Part shown: positions 17,865 through 27,207 of the stretch, in pieces
Numbering within the stretch: position 1 is the first letter of the stretch
Layout of the letters: each line of letters begins with the position of its first letter
Assembly: GCA_013178165.1 (NCBI GenBank)
Contig: JABLXG010000005.1
Coordinates: 124,001-188,000 of the forward strand
Direction: 5' to 3'
From: Anaerolineae bacterium
Lineage (GTDB): Bacteria > Chloroflexota > Anaerolineae > Aggregatilineales > Ch27
DNA: 64,000 bases
Position numbers and translations under genes: made by a program
Notes under the pieces: generated by a model
Told to the model about the DNA's origin: nothing
The model's database searches: none
The model's input: the letters and a program-made list of their open reading frames with translations, nothing else

Positions 17865-17952
17865 AGCGGCAACAACACAACGCGCCTGTCGCCCGCCGGG
17901 AATCCGCTGGCCGGATGAGCCAGCGGGCCTGTTGTACTAACGTCCGGGCGTC

Positions 17953-19332
17953 TCAGTAGCCCTTACGGTAGACCGGGTCGGTTGTGCTGGCCGTATCGGC
18001 GGGCATGGCGCTATCCTTGCCCAGCACCCGGCGCACAAAGGCCGGCCACCAGTTGACCTGTTCCCCCCGGTCAGCGTACTGCGCCAGCACCTGTTCCGAT
18101 TCGATGGCACATTTCTGCCCCAGAGCGATGAACTGCTCTCGGCTCATGCCGGCAGCGGCTACGCCCCACTTGCGCCCGGTGTGGACGTGCAGGACTTCAT
18201 CAGCCCAGTCGTAATCCTGAAAAAGCCGGGCCAGCGGATCGGCGGCTTCCCCGGTGATTTGCCATTCGTACTTCTTGCCATCGGTGGCCCGCATCAAGCT
18301 CTGCTCGATCGTGTAGAGCACGGCGTGCGCCTCCAGCGGGGAAAGGGCTGTGTTGAGGCGGATGGCAAAGCCGGGGTGCAGCGGAATCTCCCGCCGCCAG
18401 TCGATGCCCAGCCGCTCGAAGTAGACCTCACCCATCATGGCGTGGCGGGCTTCGTCCCAGAGCTGGCGGCACATATCGACGTAATATTGCCAGGGCTGCC
18501 GTTCTGCTTCGGCGATGATCCGGGCCATTGCCTCCGGCACGTCCATTTCCAGCGTACGCTTGCACATCAGGGCCAGCGTTTTCTCATCGGCGGGGATGCC
18601 TTCCGTGCGAGCCACCTCATGCGGCGGAAAGACGAAATTCCACTGCCCGGTGAAACGCTCATCGCGGCGCGGGAAAAAGTCCGGCTGGAAGGGTCGCCTG
18701 GCGCGGGAAGGCGGGAGGGTGACCTCCGGCAGTGGTTCCGCGCCGGAGACGCCCCCGGCCGCGGCCAGGTACGCCTGGACATGGGCGATCCAGGCCGCGG
18801 CGCGGGCCTGCGCCTCCGGCGTATCGGTCAGCGCAGCCAGCGCCGCTCCCCCCCAGGCGACGATGTCTTCCTGCTCCAGGATCAACAGGCGCAACACCCG
18901 CCGCGTCGGATGATCAACCAGGGGGTTAGCGGCGGCATAGTGCTGGCGCAGGGCGGCCAGCAAGGCCGGACGCAATGCGCCATAGACACCGGCGATCTTC
19001 TCCAGCGTGTCCTCCGCCGCCAGGACTTCATCCAGGCAGGCGTCCAGCGCGGTATCCGGGGGAACATCCAGGCGCGGCGGTGGGTTACGCATCTCGCTGA
19101 CCCGCGCCCGGATCAGGGCGGCGTGCTCAGCGTCCAGGTAGGCGTGCAGGCTGAGCGCCTCCTTGACTTCCCACTCCGGCGTGGGGTTCAGCCAGTAGAG
19201 CGCTGCTTCCATCAGGCGTTTGGCGATCCAGGCATAACGCACCAGACGCGCCACAGTGCTATCGACATCCAGGCCGATCCGGGCCGCTTCCTCATAGGTG
19301 CACAGCCCGGCCAGCGGGGGAATTTGCGGCAT
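17953..19332 (-). CDS. Ferritin-like di-metal protein of unknown substrate
   Basis: The 459-residue protein has carboxylate/histidine motifs of the ferritin-like superfamily. In the N-terminal half, L-D-A-E-H-A-A-L. In the C-terminal half, W-D-E-A-R-H-A-M-M-G-E, E-Q-S-L-M and D-W-A-D-E-V-L-H-V-H. The E-x-x-H spacing suggests a di-iron or di-manganese centre. The DEARH element resembles PaaA-like or rubrerythrin-like oxygenases, but I cannot name the subfamily. ATG 19332 is chosen because AAAGGG lies 8 bases upstream; the frame is open to 19383. It is divergent from the mannosidase gene. Confidence 0.7.
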   Translation of the reverse strand: MPQIPPLAGLCTYEEAARIGLDVDSTVARLVRYAWIAKRLMEAALYWLNPTPEWEVKEALSLHAYLDAEHAALIRARVSEMRNPPPRLDVPPDTALDACLDEVLAAEDTLEKIAGVYGALRPALLAALRQHYAAANPLVDHPTRRVLRLLILEQEDIVAWGGAALAALTDTPEAQARAAAWIAHVQAYLAAAGGVSGAEPLPEVTLPPSRARRPFQPDFFPRRDERFTGQWNFVFPPHEVARTEGIPADEKTLALMCKRTLEMDVPEAMARIIAEAERQPWQYYVDMCRQLWDEARHAMMGEVYFERLGIDWRREIPLHPGFAIRLNTALSPLEAHAVLYTIEQSLMRATDGKKYEWQITGEAADPLARLFQDYDWADEVLHVHTGRKWGVAAAGMSREQFIALGQKCAIESEQVLAQYADRGEQVNWWPAFVRRVLGKDSAMPADTASTTDPVYRKGY

Positions 19333-19604
19333 AGCACAGCCCTTTCCGGGACAACCCATCAACTCACGATCGCAGGCTGGCAATCACTCACTGCGCCCGC
19401 CAGAGCCGGGCTGCAGTAATTTACAGGTATTGTATCGGATTTTTGCCGTGCGGGGCCAGCGAAGATAGCGGGGAGGCAGGGAACAGATCGGGGACAGGGA
19501 GTGGACAGCACGGCTGCGCCGGGGCAGACGCCGGTCGCCCGAATCCTCCGAACCATCTACAATAAACCAGTAAAGTACTTCTTCATCTGGAGAGAGCAAA
19601 TCCG

Positions 19605-22103
19605 ATGTTCGACCTCTGGAAGCTGCATGATTTTGATCCCGGCGTGGGGTTGGCCGCTGGCGTTCATAGAATTGATTTCGACGAAACCGGCTGGGTGGAC
19701 GTGCCCGTCCCCGGTGACGTGCACCGCGCTCTTCTCGCCGCTGGCTGGATTCAGGACCCCTTCTACGACCGCAACGAGGATTCCGTCCGCTGGATGGAGG
19801 AGAAGGAATGGTGGTATCGCCTCCGCTTCAACGGCCCGGAGGCCCCGCCCGCCCCCGGTGAGCGCGACCGCCTGATCTTTCACGGGATGGACACCTTTGC
19901 CACCGTCTACCTCAACGGCGAACCGCTGGGCAGCCACCGCAACATGTTCCGCCCCGCCGCCTTTGACGTCAGCGGGGTGCTGCGCTACGGCGCGCCGAAC
20001 ACGCTGGCCGTGCGCTTTGACCCGCCCCTGGCCTGTGTACCGGACGTTTCCAGCGTGGAGCCGTGGGGACCCAACCAGGAGCGCATTTTCATGCGCAAGG
20101 CCCAGTTCGGCTTTGGTTGGGACTGGGGGCCGCGCCTGCCGACCATCGGCCTGTGGCGCCCGGTCGAACTGCGCCGGGAACGGGCGGCGACGCTGCGCGG
20201 CGTGCACTTCCACACCCTGCACCTGACTCCGGCGCGGGACAAAGCCATCGTCGCCGTGCGGGTGGAAGTTGACCGCTTCGCTGCGGAGGGGTCGCTGGGA
20301 GCCGCCATCCGCCTGACCACACCTGACGGCGGCGCAACGGCCCGCTACCCGCTGAATATCGCCGCTGATGAAGCCACCGCCCACCTGACCATCAAGGCCC
20401 CCACCCTGTGGTGGACGCACGACCTGGGCGATCCGGCGCTCTACACGCTGGAAGTCGATCTGCTGGCCGGGGACGCTGTTGTGGACACGTGGCGGGGCCG
20501 CGTTGGCGTCCGTACCGTGGCCCTTGATCAATCCGTCGATACGGCGGAGCCGGGCACGCGCTTCTTCCGCTTTGTGCTCAACGGTGTGCCGATCTTCGCC
20601 AAGGGCGCCAACTGGATCCCCGCCGATTCGTTTGTCGGGGCGATCCCCGCCGAACGGTACGAGATGCTGCTGACCGCCGCCCGCGAGGCGCATATGAACA
20701 TGCTGCGTGTGTGGGGGGGAGGCATCTACGAGCACGACGTTTTCTACGACCTGTGCGATGCGCTGGGCATCCTGATCTGGCAGGACTTCATGTTCTCCTG
20801 CGCCCCGTACCCGGAAGACCTGCCAGACTTCACCGCCGAGGTGGAGGCCGAGGCCGAATACCAGGTGCGGCGGCTGCGCAGCCATCCCTGCCTGGCGCTG
20901 TGGTGTGGCAACAATGAGAACCAGTGGTTGCACGATATGCGCAACTTCGCCACCCCCGGCGTCCCCGTGCCCGGTGCACTGTTCTACCACGATCTGCTGC
21001 CGCGTATCGTGGCCGCGCTGGATGGCGTCACCCCCTACTGGCCGGGCAGCCCCTACGGCGGCAATGACTTCAACAGCCAGGAAGATGGCGACCGCCACAA
21101 CTGGAATGCCTGGCATGGCAACTATGACCGCCGCTTTGGGGAATTGCCCCGCCAGGACACTTCCCCGGAGAGCGTCTCCTACCGCCGCTACGCTGAAGAC
21201 CGGGGCCGTTTCATCAGCGAGTTCGGGTTACACGCCGCGCCCGTCCTGGAGACGCTGCGCCGCGTCATCCCCGAAGATCAGCTTTACCACCACAGCCCGT
21301 CCATGGATCATCACAACAAGGATAACCCCAAGAATAAGGGCGATAACCTGATGGTCTCTGTAACCAGCCTGCCAGCGACGCTGGAGGAGTACATCGACTT
21401 CAGCATGATCGCTCAGGCGGAGGGCCTTAAGTTCGCTATTGAGCACTTCCGCCGTCGCAAGCCGCACTGCGCCGGGACGCTGGTCTGGCAGCTCAACGAC
21501 TGCTGGCCGGTGCTGAGCTGGTCAGTGCTGGACTACTATGGCTTCGGCAAGGCGGGCTACTATGCCGTTCGGCGGGCTTATGCGCCGGTGCTGGCCTCCT
21601 TCCGGGAAAGCGCTGATGGGCTGGAGCTGTGGATCACCAACGATACGCTGGCGGATGTTCAAGAGACGGCCATTGTCCGGCTGGCGACATTCAGCGGGGA
21701 GACCCTGTACGAGGAGACGGTGGGCTTCAGCGTGGCGGCCAACAGCAGCGCCTGTGTAGCCTGCTGGCGCACGGAGCAGCTGCCCGGCGGCCCGGATCGC
21801 TATGTCTCCGTCCGCAAGGATGTGCTCTTCCCGCCCAACCGTCATTTCTTCACGCCGGTCAAGGACCTGCAGCGCGCTACGGCGGAGTTGATGGTGGAGT
21901 TCGACCCGGTCAGCGATCATGAACTGGTGGTCAGCGTCAGCGCCTCGACCTACGCCAGCTTCGTGCACCTGACCGTGCCACACGAGGCCACCCGTTACAG
22001 CGACAACTACTTCGACCTGTTCCCCGGCGAAACGCGCGCAGTCACCATCCGCAATGACGCCGTTGTCCTGACGCCGGAGATGGTCACCGTGCGGGGGCGT
22101 TAG
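19605..22103 (+). CDS. Beta-mannosidase, glycoside hydrolase family 2
   Basis: The 832-residue protein has GH2 architecture: a sugar-binding jelly roll (about 1-170), an Ig-like domain (about 175-285), a TIM barrel (about 290-620) and C-terminal beta domains. The acid/base glutamate lies in C-G-N-N-E-N-Q-W and the nucleophile in I-S-E-F-G. The W-G-G-G-I-Y-E and L-I-W-Q-D-F-M-F motifs are typical of the mannosidase branch. It has no signal peptide, so it should release mannose from short beta-mannosides in the cytoplasm. GGAGAG upstream supports ATG 19605. Confidence 0.95.
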   Translation: MFDLWKLHDFDPGVGLAAGVHRIDFDETGWVDVPVPGDVHRALLAAGWIQDPFYDRNEDSVRWMEEKEWWYRLRFNGPEAPPAPGERDRLIFHGMDTFATVYLNGEPLGSHRNMFRPAAFDVSGVLRYGAPNTLAVRFDPPLACVPDVSSVEPWGPNQERIFMRKAQFGFGWDWGPRLPTIGLWRPVELRRERAATLRGVHFHTLHLTPARDKAIVAVRVEVDRFAAEGSLGAAIRLTTPDGGATARYPLNIAADEATAHLTIKAPTLWWTHDLGDPALYTLEVDLLAGDAVVDTWRGRVGVRTVALDQSVDTAEPGTRFFRFVLNGVPIFAKGANWIPADSFVGAIPAERYEMLLTAAREAHMNMLRVWGGGIYEHDVFYDLCDALGILIWQDFMFSCAPYPEDLPDFTAEVEAEAEYQVRRLRSHPCLALWCGNNENQWLHDMRNFATPGVPVPGALFYHDLLPRIVAALDGVTPYWPGSPYGGNDFNSQEDGDRHNWNAWHGNYDRRFGELPRQDTSPESVSYRRYAEDRGRFISEFGLHAAPVLETLRRVIPEDQLYHHSPSMDHHNKDNPKNKGDNLMVSVTSLPATLEEYIDFSMIAQAEGLKFAIEHFRRRKPHCAGTLVWQLNDCWPVLSWSVLDYYGFGKAGYYAVRRAYAPVLASFRESADGLELWITNDTLADVQETAIVRLATFSGETLYEETVGFSVAANSSACVACWRTEQLPGGPDRYVSVRKDVLFPPNRHFFTPVKDLQRATAELMVEFDPVSDHELVVSVSASTYASFVHLTVPHEATRYSDNYFDLFPGETRAVTIRNDAVVLTPEMVTVRGR

Positions 22104-22150
22104 CGAGCGCATTAAAGCGCCGCGCCGGAGGCAACCCCACTACGACTGCT

Positions 22151-22197
22151 GCCAGTCTCGCCCTGCCATAGCCCTGCCCTGGCGGGGTGAGGCTGGC
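22151..22197. terminator. Bidirectional hairpin between convergent genes
   Basis: A long imperfect stem (GCCAG-x-CTC-x-CCC-x-GCC against its complement) lies between the mannosidase stop and the cdsA stop. It has no clear T tract. Confidence 0.45.
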
Positions 22198-22202
22198 GGT
22201 TG

Positions 22203-23021
22203 CTAAAGAGCACCCGTCTGGAATACGAACCAGACGAGGTAATAGTAGCCGAGCACCGCCGCGACCAGCACGGTATCCAGCCGGTCAAGCATCCCGCCAT
22301 GGCCGGGGATGAGGTGGCTGGAATCTTTGACATGCGCCTGGCGCTTGAAGGCGGACATGCCAAAATCCCCCAGCGGCGTGACAAGGGCGATCAGCAATCC
22401 CAGTGCCAGGCCGTGTCCCGCTGTCAGGCCGGGCAGCGACGGCCCCGCCAGCGCGCCGACGGCCAGGCCGAAGATGGCCGCCGCCGCCACGCCGCCAGCA
22501 TACCCTTCCCAGCTTTTCTTGGGGCTAATCCGGGGGGCCATCTTGTGCTTCCCGAAGGCTGTGCCCACAAAATACGCGCCGGTATCGGCGACAAACGTGC
22601 AGAAAAGCACCAGTAGCGTCCACCACTGCCCATCCGGCAGCAGCCGCAGGAGCAGCAGCCGCGCCCCCGGCCAGCCCAGTAACAGGCCAGCAGCCAGCGT
22701 GATCGAAAAGCTGTTCAGCGGCGTGGCATCTCCCCGCTGGAAGCGGAGCAGCATCAGCGCCAGCGCCAGCAGGATCACCAGCGCCAGTCCAGGCCCCAGC
22801 AGGTCCGGCCAGCGCACCGCGCCCAGGATCACCAGCAGCGCCGCCGCTGCCAGCGCAAACGAGGGCGCGTAACCCTCAAGCCGGGCCAGATGGATCAATT
22901 CCCAGACTCCCCGCGCCAGGAGCAGCACCGCCGCGATCTGGTAGACGGCCCCGCCCGCCAGCACAACCAACACCAGGACGGGCAGGGCCACCACCGCCAC
23001 AAGGGTACGGGTCAGAAGCAT
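22203..23021 (-). CDS. cdsA: Phosphatidate cytidylyltransferase
   Basis: A 272-residue polytopic protein with about eight membrane helices. It has the family motifs V-A-D-T-G-A-Y, the S-P-K-K-S-W-E-G-Y-A-G-G box and the C-terminal P-L-G-D...K-R...K-D-S-S-H-L-I-P-G-H-G-G-M-L-D-R-L-D signature. It makes CDP-diacylglycerol from phosphatidate and CTP for phospholipid synthesis. It is last in frr-uppS-cdsA, 21 bp after uppS. Confidence 0.95.
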   Translation of the reverse strand: MLLTRTLVAVVALPVLVLVVLAGGAVYQIAAVLLLARGVWELIHLARLEGYAPSFALAAAALLVILGAVRWPDLLGPGLALVILLALALMLLRFQRGDATPLNSFSITLAAGLLLGWPGARLLLLRLLPDGQWWTLLVLFCTFVADTGAYFVGTAFGKHKMAPRISPKKSWEGYAGGVAAAAIFGLAVGALAGPSLPGLTAGHGLALGLLIALVTPLGDFGMSAFKRQAHVKDSSHLIPGHGGMLDRLDTVLVAAVLGYYYLVWFVFQTGAL

Positions 23022-23042
23022 AGGTCAGGTTCTATCCGGTCA

Positions 23043-23792
23043 TCAGGGGGCCGACTCTGGCGGGGCCAACGCGCCAAAACGACGCTCGCGCTGACAGTAG
23101 TCGATCAGCGCCTTGCGGAATTCCTCCCGGTCAAAGTCCGGCCATAGCGTGGGCGTGGCATAGTACTCTGCGTAAGCTCCCTGCCACAGCAGGAAGTTGC
23201 TGATGCGCAGTTCGCCGCTGGTACGGATGATCAGGTCAGGGTCGGGCAGGCCTGCGGTATACAGGTAACGGGAGATCACGTCCTCTGTGATCGCCTCAGG
23301 GGGGAGGCCGTCGGCGATGATGCGCCGTACCGCCCGCACAATCTCGTCGCGCCCGCCGTAGTTGAAAGCGATGTTGAGGATCAGGCGGTCATTGTTGCGG
23401 GTCAGTTCGATGGCATGCCGGACTTTCTGCTGCAGCTTAACCGGCAGCCGATCAGGCTCGCCCAGATGGCGCAACTGCACGCCTTCCGCGTTGAGTTCGT
23501 CAAGCTCCCGGTCGATCACGCTCTCCAGGATGTGCAGCAGGGCGCGCACTTCCCAGCGGGGCCGGTTCCAGTTTTCGGTGGAAAAGGCGTAGATCGTCAG
23601 GATCTTGACGCCAAACTCAACCGAGGCGCGGATCACCCGCCGCAGGTTCTCAGTGCCAGCCTCATGACCGGCCCGGCGCGGCAGGCCGCGCGCCGCCGCC
23701 CAGCGCCCGTTGCCATCCATGATGATGGCCACGTGGCGGGGAATATTGTGGGGCAATGGCTGCTCCGGGGTGGTACTGACCTCAGTAACCAC
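23043..23792 (-). CDS. uppS: Isoprenyl transferase (undecaprenyl diphosphate synthase)
   Basis: The 249-residue cis-prenyltransferase has [13 protein letters not shown] (pyrophosphate binding, catalytic Asp), the G-H-E-A-G helix, Y-A-F-S-T-E-N-W, and the C-terminal [12 protein letters not shown] motif. It builds the C55 lipid carrier for peptidoglycan and other wall polymers. It starts 6 bp after frr and shares its promoter. Confidence 0.96.
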   Translation of the reverse strand: MVTEVSTTPEQPLPHNIPRHVAIIMDGNGRWAAARGLPRRAGHEAGTENLRRVIRASVEFGVKILTIYAFSTENWNRPRWEVRALLHILESVIDRELDELNAEGVQLRHLGEPDRLPVKLQQKVRHAIELTRNNDRLILNIAFNYGGRDEIVRAVRRIIADGLPPEAITEDVISRYLYTAGLPDPDLIIRTSGELRISNFLLWQGAYAEYYATPTLWPDFDREEFRKALIDYCQRERRFGALAPPESAP

Positions 23793-23798
23793 GCAGGT

Positions 23799-24356
23799 CT
23801 AGACCTCCATCACTTCGTGCTGCTTGCGCTTGCCGATCTCTTCGACCTCGGCAATGTACTTATCGGTGAGTTCCTGAATCTTATCGATGGCCAGGTCGCG
23901 ATCGTTTTCCGAGATCATCTTCTCCCGTTCCATCTCGCGCAGGTCGTCAATGGCGGAACGCCGGACGTTGCGGATGGCGACTTTGGCTTCCTCCATGCGC
24001 TTGCCGACCAGGCGGACCAGTTCCTTACGGCGCTCCTCCGTCAGGGGCGGGAGGTTGAGGCGGATGTTGGTGCCATCGTTATTGGGGGTCAGGCCCAGGT
24101 CAGAGGCCAGGATCGCCTTTTCGATCAGCTTGAGCGTCTTGGGGTCATAAGGCCGGATGGCGATCTGCTGAGGTTCGGGGATGGAGATACCGGCCAGTTG
24201 GTAGAGGGGTGTGGGAATATCGTAGTAGTTGACCATGATCTTCTCGACCAGGGCGGCGCTGGCGCGCCCGGTCCGCAGCCCGGCCAGGTCCTCTTCCAGG
24301 ACGGCAAGCGCCGATTTCATGCGTTGCTCGGCATCATGTTGCACTTCCTTGATCAT
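23799..24356 (-). CDS. frr: Ribosome-recycling factor
   Basis: The start at 24356 gives 185 residues, the exact usual RRF length, and follows a good GGAG site; an 8-residue upstream extension is rejected. Motifs include [24 protein letters not shown] and the C-terminal helix [15 protein letters not shown]. It splits post-termination ribosomes with EF-G. In many bacteria frr follows pyrH; here pyrH is about 16 kb away on the other strand. Confidence 0.97.
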   Translation of the reverse strand: MIKEVQHDAEQRMKSALAVLEEDLAGLRTGRASAALVEKIMVNYYDIPTPLYQLAGISIPEPQQIAIRPYDPKTLKLIEKAILASDLGLTPNNDGTNIRLNLPPLTEERRKELVRLVGKRMEEAKVAIRNVRRSAIDDLREMEREKMISENDRDLAIDKIQELTDKYIAEVEEIGKRKQHEVMEV

Positions 24357-24447
24357 GGTACTCTCTCCTTCAACCGGCATGACGCATTACCGGCGGATGG
24401 CGGGCAGCCGCCGGCAATTAACAGGCACATGTTCCTCAGGCAAACCG

Positions 24448-24476
24448 ATTGTCACCGATCCAGTTTGCCTTGTCAA
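24448..24476 (-). promoter_or_regulatory. Promoter of frr-uppS-cdsA
   Basis: Minus-strand TTGACA (24471-24476), 17 bases and GACAAT (24448-24453), giving a leader of about 85 bases before frr. Confidence 0.75.
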
Positions 24477-24677
24477 CCGCGCTTATGCTGCCCGGTTCCG
24501 CGTGTCCTGCCCGGCCTCTGACTGCCGTTCACTATACAACCGTCCGCGGTGTTTTCCTCACTGCGGCGCTCCTGACGGCTTCCGGGCTGCTGCCACGCAC
24601 TGCCGGTCTGGCCTCCCAGGGGGGATTCCGGCTATACTATCGACAGTACAACTGACCCAGCGAAAGGATCTGCGCGC

Positions 24678-24974
24678 ATGACAATCAGCCGCGAGCAGGT
24701 GGAACACATCGCCGAACTGGCCCGGCTGGCCCTGACCGAGGAGGAGATCACGCTTTACGCCGAACAGCTTTCCAGCATCCTGGCCTATGTGGAACAGTTG
24801 CGGGAGCTGGATACGGCGGCCATCCCGCCGACGGCGTCTGTGTTGCCTCTCAGCAATGTCCTGCGCCCGGATGAGATCGCGCCATCACTGCCCACCGCTG
24901 AAGCGCTGGCCAACGCGCCCGATGCCGCCGACGGGCAATTCCGCGTAGCGGCGGTGCTGGACGAAAGCCCCTAG
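24678..24974 (+). CDS. gatC: Glutamyl-tRNA(Gln)/aspartyl-tRNA(Asn) amidotransferase subunit C
   Basis: A 98-residue protein with the family start [15 protein letters not shown], the [10 protein letters not shown] helix and the L-R-P-D-E segment. It stabilises the GatAB complex that converts misacylated Glu-tRNA(Gln). gatA and gatB are not adjacent, so the complex is encoded in separate places. A TATACT at 24633-24638 may be its -10, with a poor -35. Confidence 0.94.
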   Translation: MTISREQVEHIAELARLALTEEEITLYAEQLSSILAYVEQLRELDTAAIPPTASVLPLSNVLRPDEIAPSLPTAEALANAPDAADGQFRVAAVLDESP

Positions 24975-25055
24975 CCAGGGTATAGACCCGCCGCCAGATC
25001 GCGCCGGCGGCTTCCCGGCTTGCCGGGAGAAGTCGTGTGGGGGGAGAAGAAGACG

Positions 25056-25874
25056 ATGTCTGAACAGGCTCGCATCCTGATCGTGGATACCGCCGCCGAC
25101 GTGATCCAGCCGCTGACGGCATACTTCCGGGAACGCGGGGCGGAGGTGATCGTCGCCCATGACGCGGAAAGCGCCCTGCAGGAAGCCGCCCGCCACCCTG
25201 ATATCCTGTTACTGGCGGCCACCCTGGGCGATACTGACGGCCTGGAGATCTTCCGCCGTCTGCGCCAGAACCCGCGCCTGGCACACCTGCCGATCATGTT
25301 CATCGCCGACTACCGCGACACCCTGCGCCGCAACCAGCTCCTGGCGGAGGGCGCCGATGATGTGATCGCCCGGCCCTTCGATGTCGAACTGGTCGGTCTG
25401 CGGGTGCGCAACGCCATCCAGCGCGCCCGCCGCGAGGATGTGACCGACACGGTCACCGAGTTACCCACTGGCTTGTTGCTGGCGGAAAAGCTCAAGGAAC
25501 TGGATGACCGGCCAGACTGGTGCGTGCTGACCGTGCGCCTGCTCCACTTTGACGCCTTCCGCGATCGCTACGACTTCATCGCTGGCAACGAGGTGCTGCG
25601 CTATACGGCGGCCACGCTCAACGCCATTGCGGCACGCTTCGCCGGGGATGAAGCCTTTGTCGGCTATGCCAGCGAAGCGACCTACGTGTTGCTGGCTCCG
25701 CGCGCCCATTGCGCCGTGATCAGCGCCGCCATCCAGGCGGAGCTACCCGCCGGTCTGCAACAGTTTTACACATTCACCGAACGCGAGCAGGGCTATGTGA
25801 TGGTTGATGACCGGCGCGGTCATGCCGAACAACGCCCGCTGATGCAAATCCGGCTCCAGGAAGGCCGACCCTGA
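25056..25874 (+). CDS. Degenerate receiver plus degenerate GGDEF protein
   Basis: A 272-residue protein. Residues 6-120 follow a receiver fold (R-I-L-I-V-D-T..., P-I-M-F-I-A-D, the K-like loop then G-A-D-D-V-I-A-R-P-F). However, the phospho-acceptor position reads L-L-L-A-A-T-L instead of L-L-D-x-x-L, and the normal lysine is replaced by R in A-R-P-F. Residues about 140-255 look like a diguanylate-cyclase fold without a usable GGDEF loop (A-S-E-A-T where it should be). It is probably an unphosphorylated binding or scaffold protein. Start ATG 25056 is preferred over the upstream GTG because GGGGAG lies before it. Confidence 0.75.
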   Translation: MSEQARILIVDTAADVIQPLTAYFRERGAEVIVAHDAESALQEAARHPDILLLAATLGDTDGLEIFRRLRQNPRLAHLPIMFIADYRDTLRRNQLLAEGADDVIARPFDVELVGLRVRNAIQRARREDVTDTVTELPTGLLLAEKLKELDDRPDWCVLTVRLLHFDAFRDRYDFIAGNEVLRYTAATLNAIAARFAGDEAFVGYASEATYVLLAPRAHCAVISAAIQAELPAGLQQFYTFTEREQGYVMVDDRRGHAEQRPLMQIRLQEGRP

Positions 25875-25911
25875 TCCCTGGCCGCCAGCCGTGCCACGCT
25901 CACCGGCAGGT

Positions 25912-26148
25912 TCAGGACGGTTGCGGCTCCTCAACCGGGGCAAAATGGCGGAGATACTCCTCAACAGTCAGGCCATCGTCATCGTGGTACCACGCTTCGT
26001 GGTCGGACCAGACCTGACAGGCATGGCATTGCGTGACCTTCCAGACTTTGCCACAGGCAGGGCAAACACCGTGCGTGGTGAAGGTATGCCACTGATGCCC
26101 GCAGCTGCAGGCCCAGCGGGCATTGGGCGGCGGGCGCCAGTCACATTG
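25912..26148 (-). pseudogene. 5'-truncated zinc-ribbon protein gene
   Basis: On the minus strand, a frame ending at TGA 25912-25914 reads C-D-W-R-P-P-P-N-A-R-W-A-C-S-C-G-H-Q-W, then C-P-A-C-G-K, then C-H-A-C-Q-V-W-S-D-H-E-A-W-Y, and an acidic tail. Its three C-x(1-2)-C pairs are typical of a zinc ribbon. The frame has no start; upstream it hits a stop inside a transposase fragment in another frame at about 26145. The original 5' end was evidently replaced by the transposon end. Confidence 0.65.
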
Positions 26149-26277
26149 CCCAGGGCCTCAGCAAAGGTCAACATCTTCAGCCGGTTCTCGGCCAGCTTAC
26201 GCTCACTGGTGGCGGCCATGGTATACTCTCCTTCGCCTTTGATATCTCACTTTGTCCGCGAAGAAGATTTACTGTAC
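26145..26277 (-). mobile_element. IS481-like element remnant 1 (5' end only)
   Basis: From a terminal repeat TGTACAGT... at 26277 (reading left) there is a 59-base leader, GGAGAG, and an ATG at 26219. The ATG opens about 25 residues, A-A-T-S-E-R-K-L-A-E-N-R-L-K-M-L then F-A-E-A-L-G-N-V, matching the helix-turn-helix N-terminus of IS481/IS3-type transposases. The rest is missing, and the frame runs into the truncated zinc-ribbon gene. The leader aligns base by base with that of remnant 2. Confidence 0.65.
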
Positions 26278-26379
26278 ACATAATATTCACATCACGTCGT
26301 TCTTGACTTTCTCAATAATTTGGACTAGTATTGTCATATCTAGTTTTATTTCTAGTTTTATTACCAAAAAGGAAGGCCT

Positions 26380-26760
26380 ATGCCTATGTCTGCGCCGATT
26401 GTTTTCATCAGCCGTAACAAGATCAAAGAAGGCAAAGCCGATGTATTCAGGAAACACTATCCAAGACAGTATCCAACCGATATTTGATGGCAAACCCGGC
26501 ACGCTGGCTCAACTTGGTTGCGAAAACGAAAAAGGTACAAAGTTTACCGTCATTCGAGTCTTTTTTCCAATGCAGATGCGCTAGACCAACAAATCCAGGG
26601 CGCAGATGAACGGTCAAAGAAAGCGTATGAATATATCGAGCCAACTGCGATTGAGATTTTCGGAATGCCCAATCTCGCCACAGATAAAGAAGATAGCGGG
26701 ATCAGGGATTACTGTGAGCATCAGCCCAAATCATTCGGGCGGCTTTATTCGATAGACTAA
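26380..26760 (+). pseudogene. Frameshifted ABM-like (antibiotic biosynthesis monooxygenase-fold) gene
   Basis: GGAAGG precedes ATG 26380, which opens A-P-I-V-F-I-S-R-N-K-I-K-E-G-K and F-R-K-H-Y, then hits TGA at 26485. Homology continues in the next frame (P-I-F-D-G-K-P-G-T-L-A-Q-L, E-K-G-T-K-F-T-V-I-R-V-F) and returns to the first frame after a T6 run near 26560 (F-S-N-A-D-A-L-D, then Q-G-A-D-E-R-S-K-K-A-Y-E-Y-I-E-P), ending at TAA about 26760. Two compensating indels thus break a roughly 127-codon dimeric alpha/beta-barrel gene. Mutation is likely; an assembly error at the homopolymer is possible. Confidence 0.75.
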
Positions 26761-26773
26761 AAAGGAGATAGTG

Positions 26774-27205
26774 ATGGCTCTACAATTTGAATCTTCAGAA
26801 GTAATTGACCGACCAATCGACAAAGTATTTCGCTTTTACGCTGTAGAGCATGTTCGAAATCACCCCCGCTGGGATTCAGATATCGAACTCTGGCTGGATT
26901 CTGACATTCCCATTGGCATTGGAACGATCATCCACAGGCGTAACAAACGCAGTGGAACTCCTGTTGAAGGAACTATGAAGGTCGTTGAATTCGAACCCAA
27001 CCGCATGCTCGCAATGGAAATCCATGATGGTCCTGCTATCATGTATGGTAGGACAACATTTGAAGCGATTAATGAGAACCAAACCAGACTCACTACCATT
27101 ATTGATATACCGTGGATGGATGAAAAAACAGACAAGACTTTTATGAACAACCGATTGGCACAAGCCTCTCAAATCAGAAAACAACTGATGGAATCTGAGT
27201 TGTAA
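26774..27205 (+). CDS. SRPBCC (START-like) family protein
   Basis: The 143-residue protein begins F-E-S-S-E-V-I-D-R-P-I-D-K-V-F-R-F-Y, the usual N-terminal strand and helix of SRPBCC ligand-binding proteins. It continues with G-T-M-K-V-V-E-F-E-P and a C-terminal helix. AAGGAG 6 bases before ATG 26774 is excellent. It follows the ABM pseudogene by 13 bp, so the two were probably an operon. Its base composition is far more AT-rich than the flanking chromosome. It lies between two IS remnants, which suggests acquisition by transfer. The ligand is unknown. Confidence 0.82.
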   Translation: MALQFESSEVIDRPIDKVFRFYAVEHVRNHPRWDSDIELWLDSDIPIGIGTIIHRRNKRSGTPVEGTMKVVEFEPNRMLAMEIHDGPAIMYGRTTFEAINENQTRLTTIIDIPWMDEKTDKTFMNNRLAQASQIRKQLMESEL

Positions 27206-27207
27206 GG

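Noticed and set aside
18181-19419. Plus-strand open frame of 412 codons
   Set aside because: Antisense to the ferritin-like gene, and rich in Gly, Arg and His without motifs.
19557-21116. Minus-strand open frame of 519 codons
   Set aside because: Antisense to the GH2 mannosidase, whose catalytic motifs are intact.
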